Positions 37,782-47,409 of a stretch of DNA of 64,000 bases are shown here, piece by piece; position 1 is the first letter of the stretch, and every line of letters begins with the position of its first letter. A model generated the notes under the pieces. The model was not told the origin of the DNA and made no database searches. It saw only the letters and a list, made by a program, of their open reading frames with translations. Source of the stretch: Serratia plymuthica NBRC 102599 (lineage in GTDB: Bacteria; Pseudomonadota; Gammaproteobacteria; Enterobacterales; Enterobacteriaceae); assembly GCF_001590925.1 (NCBI RefSeq), contig NZ_BCTU01000014.1:124001-188000 (forward strand), written 5' to 3'. A program made the translations under genes and the position numbers.

Positions 37782-39281
37782 ATGACATCTGCACATTCGC
37801 CTTCATCCGCCTACCGCGAACTGCGCGCCATTTTCACCCGACTATCAAGATTCGGCCACCTGTCCGCCATTGCCGGCTGGGATATGCAGACCATGATGCC
37901 GCCGGGCGGAAACAAAGCGCGCTCGGAAGCACTGGCCGAACTGAGCGTGCTGCAACACCAGATTTTGACGGCGGAAAATACCGGCCGCCTTTTTGAACGC
38001 GCGCAGCAGGAAACACTGGATGGTTTTGACCAGGCCAATTTGCTGGAAATGCGCCGCCAATATGACAACGCCGTACTGGTGCCGGAGTCGCTGGTTGAGG
38101 CTAAATCGCTGGCTGGTGCACGTTGTGAACACGCCTGGCGCTCCCAGCGCCCCGCCAACGACTGGGAAGGGTTTTCGGAGAACCTGCGTGAAGTGGTCAA
38201 ACTGACCCGTCAGGAAGCGCAGATCCGTGCTGAAGCGGCAGGTTCAAGCCGCTATGACGCCCTGCTCAACCTGTATGAGCCAGGCATGCGCAGCAGCGAT
38301 ATTGACCGTATTTTTGGCGATCTCAAAACCTGGCTGCCCGACCTCCTGCAAAAAGTGGTGACCAGGCAGGCCCAAGAGCCTTGCCTCATTCCCGAGGGGC
38401 CGTTCAAGGTCGATACCCAGCGTCAACTGGGTCTGAGCGTGATGAAACTGCTCGGTTTCAACTTCGACGGCGGCCGCGTGGACGTCAGCGCACACCCCTT
38501 CTGCGGCGGTGTGCCGGAAGATGTTCGTATCACCACCCGCTACAATGAGAAAGAATTTCATACCGCATTGCTCGGCATTATCCACGAAACCGGCCATGCG
38601 CGTTACGAGCAGAACCTGCCACGTGATTGGCTGGGTCAACCGGTGGCGCAGGCGCGTTCTACCGCGATCCACGAATCGCAAAGCCTGCTGTTTGAAATGC
38701 AGTTGGCGCGTGGCGGCGATTTCCTGAAAATTCTGCGCCCGTTGATTATCAAGCAGTTCGGTGAGCAGCCGGCGCTGGAAGAAAGCAACTTCATCCGCCT
38801 GAATCAACGCGTTAAACCTGGCCTGATCCGCGTGGATGCGGACGAAGTGAGTTACCCGGCGCATGTGATCCTGCGTTATGAAATCGAGAAAGCCCTGGTC
38901 GAAGGCGCTATTGAAGTGGAAGACATCCCGGCGCTGTGGAACGAAAAAATGCGCGATTACCTTGGCCTGGATACGGTCGGTAACTACCGCAATGGCTGCA
39001 TGCAGGATATTCATTGGACCGACGGCGCTTTCGGTTACTTCCCGACTTATACGTTGGGCGCGATGTACGCTGCGCAACTGTTCCACAGTGTTCGTGAAGC
39101 GCTGCCTTCGCTAAGCAGCGACATCGCCGAAGGTAACCTGACGCCGTTATTCCATTGGCTGAAACAGAATATCTGGTGTCACGGTAGCCGTTTCTCTACT
39201 GATGAGCTGATCACCAAGGCTACCGGTGAAACGCTCAACCCACGCTATTTCCGTCAACACCTGGAAAACCGCTATCTGTAA
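37782..39281 (+). CDS. Carboxypeptidase M32 (Taq-type metallocarboxypeptidase)
   Basis: A 499-residue M32 peptidase that trims C-terminal residues with a single metal. The HETGH zinc motif is at residues 268-272 and the third ligand is in IHESQSLLFEMQLARG about 26 residues later; GVPEDVRITTRYNEKEF and FGYFPTYTLGAMYAAQLF are conserved in the family. The ATG at 37782 follows AGGGAG; the frame open from 37572 overlaps rstB and is not homologous. It occupies the place tus holds in E. coli. Confidence 0.92.
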   Translation: MTSAHSPSSAYRELRAIFTRLSRFGHLSAIAGWDMQTMMPPGGNKARSEALAELSVLQHQILTAENTGRLFERAQQETLDGFDQANLLEMRRQYDNAVLVPESLVEAKSLAGARCEHAWRSQRPANDWEGFSENLREVVKLTRQEAQIRAEAAGSSRYDALLNLYEPGMRSSDIDRIFGDLKTWLPDLLQKVVTRQAQEPCLIPEGPFKVDTQRQLGLSVMKLLGFNFDGGRVDVSAHPFCGGVPEDVRITTRYNEKEFHTALLGIIHETGHARYEQNLPRDWLGQPVAQARSTAIHESQSLLFEMQLARGGDFLKILRPLIIKQFGEQPALEESNFIRLNQRVKPGLIRVDADEVSYPAHVILRYEIEKALVEGAIEVEDIPALWNEKMRDYLGLDTVGNYRNGCMQDIHWTDGAFGYFPTYTLGAMYAAQLFHSVREALPSLSSDIAEGNLTPLFHWLKQNIWCHGSRFSTDELITKATGETLNPRYFRQHLENRYL

Positions 39282-39288
39282 TGCCCCA

Positions 39289-39312
39289 GGCACGGGTAAA
39301 ACCGTGCCTTTT
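39289..39312 (+). terminator. Terminator after the M32 carboxypeptidase gene
   Basis: GGCACGG-GTAAAA-CCGTGCC is a 7-bp stem followed by TTTT, 7 bp after the stop. Confidence 0.8.
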
Positions 39313-39453
39313 CCCTCCTGCTTTGCCTACGCCCCTCCATAGAGCACTGTCTTCACTTACGACGCCTTAGCTACAGAGTGGCGGTTGGCGGCATCACATA
39401 TGTATGTTGTAACTAAAATAACCCTGCAGGCCGGCGCATTTCTGCCGGCCAGG

Positions 39454-40359
39454 CTACCGCGCGGCGTGTGCGCTGATCATCTCTATCAACTGCGAACGCA
39501 ACTGAGGCGGCAGATCATGGCCCATCTTCGGGATGACCTGCAGTTGCGAATGGGCGATCGCTCGAGCGACGGCAACGCCACCGGCTTTGCGCACCAGGCG
39601 ATCGGCATTGCCGTGGATCACCAGCGTCGGTGCCGTGATCCGGCGGCTGTAACGTCGCAAGTCACCACTGCCGAGCAGCGCCGACAACTGCCGTTGCAGG
39701 CCTTCGGCATCCATCCCCCGCTTTAATAAGCGCCTAACCAGTATATCAAGCTCCGCCTCCTCGACCGGATAGGCCGGGCTTCCCAGTGCGCGCAACCCCT
39801 CTTTCAAAGACTGGCATTGCTGTTGCGGCGTCGCATTTGCCGGCGGGCGCCGCAGCAACAGTTTCAGCAATGAAGGCGCCGGCGGCGGCAATAACGGTTG
39901 GTTGGTACTGGAAAACAAGATGGTCAGCGACTTTACCCGCTGCGGGTATTCCGCCGCCAGCACCTGAGCAATCATGCCGCCCATTGAGGCACCCAGCACG
40001 TGAGCCTGCGCTATTTGCAAGTGATCCAGCAAATGCACCGCGTCTTTCGCCATATCTTCTAACGAATACGGCACCTGGGTTTGCCAGCCCAGTTGAGCGC
40101 GCAATATCAATAGCCACAAGGGCTGCAACCTCTTGCCCTGCGTCTTGCCGGACAGGCCGACATCGCGGTTATCGAAGCGGATCACCCGAAAGCCTTTATC
40201 CACCAACGCGCGGCAGAAATCGTCCGGCCACAGCAGCATCTGCGCGCCAATGCCCATAATCAACAGCAACGGTGGATGAGCGATATTGCCCCAGTCCTCG
40301 TAGGCTATCGGTACTTCGCCCTGCTCTGTGAGCCCGCGACGGATCGCGATATCGTTCAT
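39454..40359 (-). CDS. Alpha/beta-fold hydrolase
   Basis: A 301-residue hydrolase. The oxyanion region LLLIMGIGAQMLLWPDDFCR, the strand VIRFDNRDVGLSGKT, nucleophile elbow LGASMGGMIAQVLAAEYPQR and C-terminal ITAPTLVIHGNADRLV and KMGHDLP supply Ser, Asp and His. The substrate is unknown; the family includes esterases, haloperoxidase-like and C-C hydrolases. The gene is divergent from asr but separated by the asr regulatory region. Confidence 0.85.
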   Translation of the reverse strand: MNDIAIRRGLTEQGEVPIAYEDWGNIAHPPLLLIMGIGAQMLLWPDDFCRALVDKGFRVIRFDNRDVGLSGKTQGKRLQPLWLLILRAQLGWQTQVPYSLEDMAKDAVHLLDHLQIAQAHVLGASMGGMIAQVLAAEYPQRVKSLTILFSSTNQPLLPPPAPSLLKLLLRRPPANATPQQQCQSLKEGLRALGSPAYPVEEAELDILVRRLLKRGMDAEGLQRQLSALLGSGDLRRYSRRITAPTLVIHGNADRLVRKAGGVAVARAIAHSQLQVIPKMGHDLPPQLRSQLIEMISAHAAR

Positions 40360-40414
40360 TTGCCGTTCCTTTTTGCGTTATGGCGCGCCGCTGCAAGCTA
40401 CCTCCCGCGGCTTG

Positions 40415-40428
40415 TACATTAGGTTACA
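40415..40428 (+). promoter_or_regulatory. RstA box upstream of asr
   Basis: TACATTAGGTTACA matches the RstA consensus TACATNTNGTTACA at 11 of 12 defined positions. It is 105 bp before the asr ATG. RstA control of asr is established in E. coli. Confidence 0.72.
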
Positions 40429-40533
40429 CGCCGAAACCAATCACTCACGGAAAGCATTCCGCCATTTGCCTACTATCTTAACACCGGCCCCGCAGTGGGC
40501 TTGATACATGACGAGTAATTTGAGGATTCTTTT

Positions 40534-40824
40534 ATGAAAAAAGTATTAGCTCTGGTTGTTGCCGCTGCAATGGGTCTGTCTTCTGTTGCCTTCGCTGCTG
40601 ACGCTGCAACCACCACTACCGCACCTGCGGCGACGGCGACCACCACTACTGCTGCACCGGCTAAAACCACTCACGTGAAAAAACATCACGCAAAAAAAGC
40701 AGCAGTTCAAAAAGCGCAGTCGGCTAAAAAGCATCACAAAGCCACCGCTAAAAAAGCCCCGGCTCAGAAAGCTCAGGCAGCAAAAAAACACCACAAAAAA
40801 ACCAGCCATAAAAAAGCTGCGTAA
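40534..40824 (+). CDS. asr: Acid shock protein Asr
   Basis: A 96-residue periplasmic protein. A signal peptide (ending SVAFA-AD) is followed by an Ala/Thr-rich linker and a His/Lys/Ala-rich tail with repeated AKKHHK and QKAQ units. Asr is strongly induced at low pH and buffers or protects the periplasm. The RstA box upstream and rstAB 3 kb away make a local regulatory circuit. The asr-ydgU-ydgD order is as in E. coli. Confidence 0.95.
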   Translation: MKKVLALVVAAAMGLSSVAFAADAATTTTAPAATATTTTAAPAKTTHVKKHHAKKAAVQKAQSAKKHHKATAKKAPAQKAQAAKKHHKKTSHKKAA

Positions 40825-40873
40825 CAGCAATCTGATGTGAGGCTCCCCTCACCAGTCCAGAATTGATTTGTCC

Positions 40874-40899
40874 AACACCCGGTTCGCCGGGTGTTTTTT
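40874..40899 (+). terminator. Terminator after asr
   Basis: AACACCCGG-TTCG-CCGGGTGTT followed by T residues; a UUCG-type tetraloop makes it stable. Readthrough would be needed to express ydgU from the asr promoter. Confidence 0.88.
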
Positions 40900-40917
40900 C
40901 ATCGGGGGTTCTCATCA

Positions 40918-40998
40918 ATGCTGCGCCGCTACTTATTTGAAATCATTCTGGTCGCCCTGATCCTGTGCGGGTTGGTCGCCACCTTCTTTTATTTGTAG
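40918..40998 (+). CDS. ydgU: Small membrane protein YdgU
   Basis: A 26-residue reading frame beginning MLRRYLFEIILVALILCGL, a single hydrophobic helix, preceded by a G-rich site (CGGGGG). Position between asr and ydgD and general character match YdgU, a 27-residue protein of E. coli. Function is unknown. It sits just after the asr terminator. Confidence 0.75.
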   Translation: MLRRYLFEIILVALILCGLVATFFYL

Positions 40999-41126
40999 CC
41001 ACAGATTTCCGCCGGTTATAAATTATCGAAAAATCAATCACTGCCCATCCACACAACAGCTAAATCAGTCTATAGTTAGCATTCCGTGTGTTTATGGATG
41101 ATTCGTATTTGCCAGGCAAGAGATCT

Positions 41127-41948
41127 ATGCGCATAACCGTTTTGCTGTTGCTGTGCTCATTCCCGCTCGCATTCTCCCTCTCAGCCCGGGCCGACAGCCC
41201 ATCCGACGCGTCGACGGCTGAGCAAACCCGCTTATTTTTTGGTAAGGATGATCGGATAAAAGTCACAGAAACCGAGGGGTGGCCCTGGCAGGCAATTGGC
41301 CAGGTGGAAACCGCCAGCGGCAACTTGTGCACCGCCACACTGATTTCCCCCCATCTGGCGCTTACCGCCGGCCATTGCGTACTGGCGCCGCCAGGCCAAT
41401 TGGATAAGGCCATCGCCCTGCGTTTTGTTGCCGGCAATAAGAGCTGGAAATACCAGACCGACAATATCGAAACGCTGGTCGACCGCAAGTTAGGGAAAAA
41501 ACTCAAGCCTGACGGCGAGGGATGGATTGTGCCGCCGGCTGCCGCAGCCTATGACTTTGCGCTGATCCGCCTGAAGGATAAAAAACCGCTGCCGATTAAA
41601 CCTCTGCCTCTGTGGCAAGGCGACAGCAAAGCGCTCACTCTGGCGATGAAACAGTCAAAACGGCTGATTACCCAAGCGGGTTACCCGGGAGATCATCTGG
41701 ACGATCTCTACAGCCACCAGAACTGTAAAGTGACGGGTTGGGCGCAACAGGGGGTGCTGTCGCACCAGTGCGATACCCTGCCTGGTGACAGCGGTTCGCC
41801 CTTGCTGCTGAAAACCAACGACGGTTGGTCGTTGATCGCCATTCAAAGCTCCGCGCCGGCAGCCAAAGACCGTTACCGCGCCGATAACCGCGCGTTGGCA
41901 GTGACCGGCATACGCGATGCGCTGGACGCGCTGGCTGCAGGAAAATAA
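41127..41948 (+). CDS. ydgD: Trypsin-like serine protease family protein YdgD
   Basis: A 273-residue exported S1-type protein. Signal peptide to about residue 22; His in ALTAGHCVL, Asp in [12 protein letters not shown] and Ser in [14 protein letters not shown] make a complete triad. The ATG at 41127 places the signal peptide first; the upstream in-frame codons from 41088 would bury it. Substrate unknown. It closes the asr-ydgU-ydgD cluster. Confidence 0.92.
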   Translation: MRITVLLLLCSFPLAFSLSARADSPSDASTAEQTRLFFGKDDRIKVTETEGWPWQAIGQVETASGNLCTATLISPHLALTAGHCVLAPPGQLDKAIALRFVAGNKSWKYQTDNIETLVDRKLGKKLKPDGEGWIVPPAAAAYDFALIRLKDKKPLPIKPLPLWQGDSKALTLAMKQSKRLITQAGYPGDHLDDLYSHQNCKVTGWAQQGVLSHQCDTLPGDSGSPLLLKTNDGWSLIAIQSSAPAAKDRYRADNRALAVTGIRDALDALAAGK

Positions 41949-41952
41949 CGAT

Positions 41953-41976
41953 GGGGGGTCAGCATACTGACCCCCC
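41953..41976. terminator. Bidirectional terminator between ydgD and hrpA
   Basis: GGGGGGTCAG-CATA-CTGACCCCCC is a 10-bp stem between the converging ydgD and hrpA stops. Confidence 0.8.
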
Positions 41977-41983
41977 TCTTTGT

Positions 41984-44900
41984 CTAGGCCGAGAGCTGTT
42001 CGATAGTCTGCAAGATACGTTTGTCCGAAATCGGATAAGGCGTGCCGAGTTGCTGGGCGAACAGACTGACGCGCAGCTCTTCGATCATCCAGCGCACTTC
42101 TTTCACCTCGTCATCCTGCCGACGTTTCGGCGGCAGCTTGTTCAGCCACTGTTGCCACGCCTGCTGCACCTGATCCACCCGCAGCATCTGCGCGCGATCG
42201 CGGTGCGGATCGATCGCCAGCTTCTCCAGCCGGCGTTCAATCGCCTGCAAATAACGCAGCGTATCCGGCAGGCGCTTCCAGCCGTTGTTGGTGACGAACC
42301 CGCGATAAATCAGGCCACCAAGCTGGGTTTTGATATCCGACAGCGCCAGCGCCAACGACATGTCCACCCGGCCCTTCAGCCGCTTGTTGATGTTGAATAC
42401 CGTGGTCAGGATCTGCTCGACCTGCCTGGCTACCCCCACCACAGTTTCATTCAGCTCGCCGCGCACCAACTCTTGCAAGCGTGCGAAGTTATCTTCCTGC
42501 CATACCGGCCCGCCATGTTCGGCAATCAGCTTGTCGATACCGCACGAGATGCAATCGTCGATCAGATCCAACACCTTGCCATAAGGGTTAAAATACAGCC
42601 CCAGCTTGGCTTTGTTCGGCAGTTTTTCATGCAGATACTTGATTGGCGATGGGATATTCAGCAACAACAGGCGGCGCGTACCCTGCCACATCGCCTGTTG
42701 CTGCTCTTGCTCGCTGTCGAACAGGCGGATCGCCACGCTGTCTTTTTCATCCACCAGCGCCGGGTAGGCTTTCATCGAGTAGCCGCCGCGTTTCTGCTCA
42801 TAAAACTCGGGCAGTTTGCCGAAGCTCCAGATATGCAAATTGCTCTGTTCCAGCCCATCATCCGCCACCGCCGACAGCGTCTCCTGCACTTTATCCTTCA
42901 ATTGCAGCTTCAGCGCCGTCAGATCTTTGCCTTCGAGCAAGGTTTTGTGATTTTCACCCACCACCCGGAACGTCATTTTAAGATGATCGGGTACCTGATC
43001 CCAGTGCCAGTCGTCTCGTGACACCGTCACGCCAGTCATGCGCCGCAATTCACGTTCCAGCGCATCCAGCAGCGGCAGCTCCAACGCGGTCACCCGCCCG
43101 AGGAAAGCCTCGGCGTAGTTCGGCGCCGGCACAAAGTTACGGCGAACCGGTTTCGGTAGCGACTTGATCAACGCAATCACCAACTCACGGCGAATCCCCG
43201 GGATCTGCCATTCGAAACTCTGATCTTCAATCTGGTTGAGAATAGGCAGAGGAATGTGGACCGTGACACCATCGGCATCGGTGCCAGGTTCAAACTGGTA
43301 AGTCAGGCGTAGCTTGAGATTGCCCTGGTGCCAGGCGTTCGGGTAGTCCAGCGCGCTGACCTTGTTGGCGCCGTCCTTGATCAGCATCTCTTTTTCAAAA
43401 CTGAGCAGGTCCGGCTTTTGTTTACCGGCGGTTTTCCACCAGTTGTCAAAATGACGCCCGGACACCACATCGCTCGGAATGTGCTGGTCGTAGAAACTGA
43501 ACAAAGTCTCGTCATCCACCAGAATGTCACGGCGGCGCGATTTATGTTCCAGCTCTTCCACCTCGGCGCGCAGCTTCAGGTTGGCGCTGAAGAATGCATG
43601 CCGCGTCTGCCAGTCGCCTTCCACCAGTGCATGACGGATAAACAGCTCACGGCACAGCAGCGGATCAATAGTGCTGTAATTGACTGGCCGCGCGGCGACA
43701 ATCGGCAACCCAAACAGCGTCACTTTTTCGCTGGCCATCACCGCGCCCTGGGATTTGGACCAATGCGGTTCGCTGTAACTGTGCTTCACCAGATGCTGGG
43801 CCAGCGGTTCAATCCACTCAGGCTCGATGCGCGCGGCAATGCGGCCCCACAGGCGGCTGGTTTCCACCAGTTCTGCCACCATCGTCCACTTCGGCGGCTT
43901 CTTGAACAGGCCGGAGCCTGGGAAGATCGAGAAACGGGCGTTGCGGGCACCGGTGAACTCTTGCTTGTCGGCATCCTTCTGGCCAATGTGCGACAGCAAC
44001 CCGGTGAGCAACGCGGTATGCACGCTGCGGTAATCGGAAGGCTCGCTGTTAACCGGCAGCCCCAGTTCTTTCACCACCTGGCGCAGTTGGGTGTAGATAT
44101 CCTGCCATTCACGCACCCGCAGGTAGTTAAGGAAATCATTGCGGCACAGCCGGCGGAACTGGCCGGAGGAGTGCTCTTTTTGCTGCTCTTTCAGGTAGTC
44201 CCACAGGTTAACGTAAGCCAGGAAGTCCGAGTCTTTATCGGCGAAACGACGGTGTTTCTCGTCCGACGCTTGCTGCTTGTCCATCGGCCGCTCTCGCGGA
44301 TCCTGGATCGACAGCGCGGCAGTGATGATCATCACCTCACGCACGCTGCCGCTCTTTTGCGCTTCCAGCACCATCCGCGCCAGACGCGGGTCGATAGGCA
44401 ATTGCGCCAGTTGGCGGCCCTGCGGGGTGAGCTGATAATGGCCGTTTTCAGCCGTTTTAATCGCGCCCAACTCCTCCAAAAGGCGCACGCCGTCCAGAAT
44501 ATTGCGCTTGTCCGGCGCTTCGACAAACGGGAATGCGGCGATATCCCCCAGCCCGAGCGACGTCATCTGCAAGATAACCGACGCCAGGTTGGTGCGCAGG
44601 ATCTCCGGATCGGTAAACTCCGGCCGCGACAGGAAATCCTGTTCGGAGTACAGGCGGATACAGATACCATCCGACACGCGGCCGCAGCGGCCTTTACGCT
44701 GGTTGGCGGAAGCCTGCGACACCGGCTCGATCGGCAGGCGCTGGACCTTGGTGCGGAAACTGTAGCGGCTGATGCGTGCGGTGCCCGGATCGATGACGTA
44801 CTTGATACCCGGCACCGTCAGAGAGGTTTCCGCCACGTTGGTCGCCAGCACGATGCGGCGGCCGTGATGCGACTGGAACACCCGGTTTTGTTCGCTGTTC

Positions 44901-45871
44901 GATAGCCGCGCATACAGCGGCAATACTTCGGTATGCGGTAAATCAAGACGGTTCAACGCGTCGGCGGTATCGCGAATTTCACGCTCGCCGCTCATAAAGA
45001 TCAGGATATCCCCAGGCCCTTCGCGGCCGAGTTCATTCACCGCGTCGAAAATCGCCTGCAGTTGATCGCGATCGGTATCCTCGGCGTCGTCCACCACCGG
45101 GCGATAACGCACCTCGACCGGATAAGTGCGGCCGGAAACTTCGATAATCGGCGCGTGATTGAAATGGCGCGAAAACCGCTGCGGATCGATGGTTGCCGAG
45201 GTAATGATGACTTTCAGATCCGGGCGTTTCGGCAACAGTTCGCGCAGATAACCGAGGATAAAGTCGATATTCAGGCTGCGTTCGTGCGCTTCATCGATAA
45301 TCAGCGTGTCGTACTGCATCAGCAGCCGGTCCTGCTGGATTTCCGCCAGCAAAATACCGTCGGTCATCAGCTTGACCAGCGTATTTTCCCCGACCTGATC
45401 GTTAAAACGCACCTTATAACCGACGCTGCCGCCGAGCGGCGTTTCCAGCTCATCGGCAATGCGGTTTGCTACGGTGCGCGCCGCCAGGCGCCGTGGCTGG
45501 GTATGGCCGATCAGCCCCTTCACCCCACGCCCCAGCTCCAGGCAGATCTTCGGCAACTGGGTGGTTTTCCCCGAACCGGTTTCCCCGGCGACAATCACTA
45601 CCTGATGGTCACGGATCGCGTTCAGGATATCCTGCTTTTTCTGGCTGACCGGCAGGTTTTCCGGATAGGTGATTTTCGGGCAAGAGGCGGCGCGCGCCTG
45701 CACTTTCTGCAACGCAGCCGCAATGTCACTTTCTACTTCAGCGACGACCGCCTGCTGAGCATCGGGATTTTTGATTTTTCGTGCGCCCTGCAACCGACGT
45801 TGCAGGCGTTGTTGATCACGGAGCATCAGTTCGCCCAGTTGGGCAGAGGATGCCGCGAGCGGAGATTTCAC
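41984..45871 (-). CDS. hrpA: ATP-dependent RNA helicase HrpA
   Basis: A 1295-residue DEAH-box RNA helicase. GETGSGKTTQLPKICLELG, IDEAHERSLNIDFILGYL, TSATIDPQRFSRHF and SQASANQRKGRCGRVSDGIC are helicase motifs I, II, III and VI; an OB-fold and a long C-terminal DUF3418 region follow. It acts in ribosome rescue and fimbrial mRNA processing in E. coli. A GTG start at 45871 is proposed because AAGGA precedes it; the ATG at 45892 and TTG at 45916 lack ribosome sites. The start remains uncertain. Confidence 0.95.
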   Translation of the reverse strand: MKSPLAASSAQLGELMLRDQQRLQRRLQGARKIKNPDAQQAVVAEVESDIAAALQKVQARAASCPKITYPENLPVSQKKQDILNAIRDHQVVIVAGETGSGKTTQLPKICLELGRGVKGLIGHTQPRRLAARTVANRIADELETPLGGSVGYKVRFNDQVGENTLVKLMTDGILLAEIQQDRLLMQYDTLIIDEAHERSLNIDFILGYLRELLPKRPDLKVIITSATIDPQRFSRHFNHAPIIEVSGRTYPVEVRYRPVVDDAEDTDRDQLQAIFDAVNELGREGPGDILIFMSGEREIRDTADALNRLDLPHTEVLPLYARLSNSEQNRVFQSHHGRRIVLATNVAETSLTVPGIKYVIDPGTARISRYSFRTKVQRLPIEPVSQASANQRKGRCGRVSDGICIRLYSEQDFLSRPEFTDPEILRTNLASVILQMTSLGLGDIAAFPFVEAPDKRNILDGVRLLEELGAIKTAENGHYQLTPQGRQLAQLPIDPRLARMVLEAQKSGSVREVMIITAALSIQDPRERPMDKQQASDEKHRRFADKDSDFLAYVNLWDYLKEQQKEHSSGQFRRLCRNDFLNYLRVREWQDIYTQLRQVVKELGLPVNSEPSDYRSVHTALLTGLLSHIGQKDADKQEFTGARNARFSIFPGSGLFKKPPKWTMVAELVETSRLWGRIAARIEPEWIEPLAQHLVKHSYSEPHWSKSQGAVMASEKVTLFGLPIVAARPVNYSTIDPLLCRELFIRHALVEGDWQTRHAFFSANLKLRAEVEELEHKSRRRDILVDDETLFSFYDQHIPSDVVSGRHFDNWWKTAGKQKPDLLSFEKEMLIKDGANKVSALDYPNAWHQGNLKLRLTYQFEPGTDADGVTVHIPLPILNQIEDQSFEWQIPGIRRELVIALIKSLPKPVRRNFVPAPNYAEAFLGRVTALELPLLDALERELRRMTGVTVSRDDWHWDQVPDHLKMTFRVVGENHKTLLEGKDLTALKLQLKDKVQETLSAVADDGLEQSNLHIWSFGKLPEFYEQKRGGYSMKAYPALVDEKDSVAIRLFDSEQEQQQAMWQGTRRLLLLNIPSPIKYLHEKLPNKAKLGLYFNPYGKVLDLIDDCISCGIDKLIAEHGGPVWQEDNFARLQELVRGELNETVVGVARQVEQILTTVFNINKRLKGRVDMSLALALSDIKTQLGGLIYRGFVTNNGWKRLPDTLRYLQAIERRLEKLAIDPHRDRAQMLRVDQVQQAWQQWLNKLPPKRRQDDEVKEVRWMIEELRVSLFAQQLGTPYPISDKRILQTIEQLSA

Positions 45872-46125
45872 GTTCGGTATTCCTTGTCTCATCGCTGCCG
45901 TATCAAGGTTTAGCAACGGTTTAATGATGTGTAAGCACGTTTTCAGCTTTAGCCGCTCAGAATATCACAAGCCGCTTTTTCCCCATAATCCATCTGCTTA
46001 AGCGGCATTGGGTCATTCAATAAAATCGAACAAAGATCTCGAAATATTGCGCTATCACTGTTGGAAGAATGTGAATAGAGTGTACTGCATGCAAGGGACG
46101 CGTTGTCCTGATGTCACTGTCATAA

Positions 46126-46746
<621 letters not shown>

Positions 46747-46851
46747 TGCTTCTCGCAGGGGCAATGTGCCCCTGCCGAACCCTACCGATCTGCGTTAATA
46801 CCTTTCAGACCTGCAGTGCCCTCATAAAAATTCCAGATTTGTATTGCCGCT

Positions 46852-46875
46852 GCGCGCCAAACGGCGCGCTTTTTT
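46852..46875 (+). terminator. Terminator downstream of azoR
   Basis: GCGCGCC-AAAC-GGCGCGC followed by six T residues; it overlaps the 3' end of convergent ydbL by two bases. Confidence 0.85.
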
Positions 46876-47197
46876 ATTTCTTCAACCACTGACCGTTAAT
46901 GCCACGCACGTACTCTCCCGCGGGCGCACGCGTCACCAGCTTCTGCCCGGCCATGCGCGCCACTTCATCGATGGCAATATGGTTGCCGTCCGCCACTTCC
47001 TGATATTTTTCGGTACGTCCGGCGTTAATATTTTTCACCAGCTCCAGGGTTTCGGCGTCCTGCTTGACCGGGGCAATATAGCCGCTGAGCGTCTCGCCCA
47101 CCCGGCCCTGCTGTTTGGCTTCATCCAGCGTCAGCGCCATCGCCATACTGCTGAATAACCAAGCGACCCCCACCAAGCCTAAATAACGTTTTTTCAT
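46874..47197 (-). CDS. ydbL: YdbL family protein (DUF1318)
   Basis: A 107-residue exported protein. The signal peptide (MKKRYLGLVGVAWLFSSMAM-ALT) precedes DEAKQQGRVGETLSGYIAPV and a NAGRTEKYQEVADGNHIAID segment typical of DUF1318. In E. coli YdbL modulates the YdbH-YnbE envelope complex encoded upstream. Third gene of the ydbH-ynbE-ydbL operon, 14 bp after ynbE. Confidence 0.93.
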   Translation of the reverse strand: MKKRYLGLVGVAWLFSSMAMALTLDEAKQQGRVGETLSGYIAPVKQDAETLELVKNINAGRTEKYQEVADGNHIAIDEVARMAGQKLVTRAPAGEYVRGINGQWLKK

Positions 47198-47211
47198 TTT
47201 TGGTTTGGCTC

Positions 47212-47409
47212 CTAGAACAGACCGCTTTGGGTTTTCAGCAGATTATCGACGTCCTTATCCACCTTGATGTGTATTTCATGTTCGATCTTCACGTTCATAT
47301 TGATGGTAATCGGGTCTTTGGGCGTCGCGACCTCAATACGCGGCACGCAGCCGCTCAGCAAAGAAGTGCCCAATACGGCGACCAGCAAGGGCCCGCTGAT
47401 GATTTTCAT
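47212..47409 (-). CDS. ynbE: Outer-membrane lipoprotein YnbE
   Basis: A 65-residue lipoprotein: lipobox LLSGC at about residue 20, then a beta-prone stretch (DPITINMNVKIEHEIHIKVD). In E. coli YnbE multimerises and pairs with the C-terminus of YdbH to form a bridge across the periplasm. The ATG at 47409 overlaps the ydbH stop (ATGA); the longer open frame to 47484 lies within ydbH. Confidence 0.93.
   Translation of the reverse strand: MKIISGPLLVAVLGTSLLSGCVPRIEVATPKDPITINMNVKIEHEIHIKVDKDVDNLLKTQSGLF

Noticed and set aside
43328-44905. 525-codon open frame on the plus strand
   Set aside because: Antisense to hrpA, whose minus-strand product is a full helicase; composition is the mirror of that gene and no ribosome site or domain is seen.
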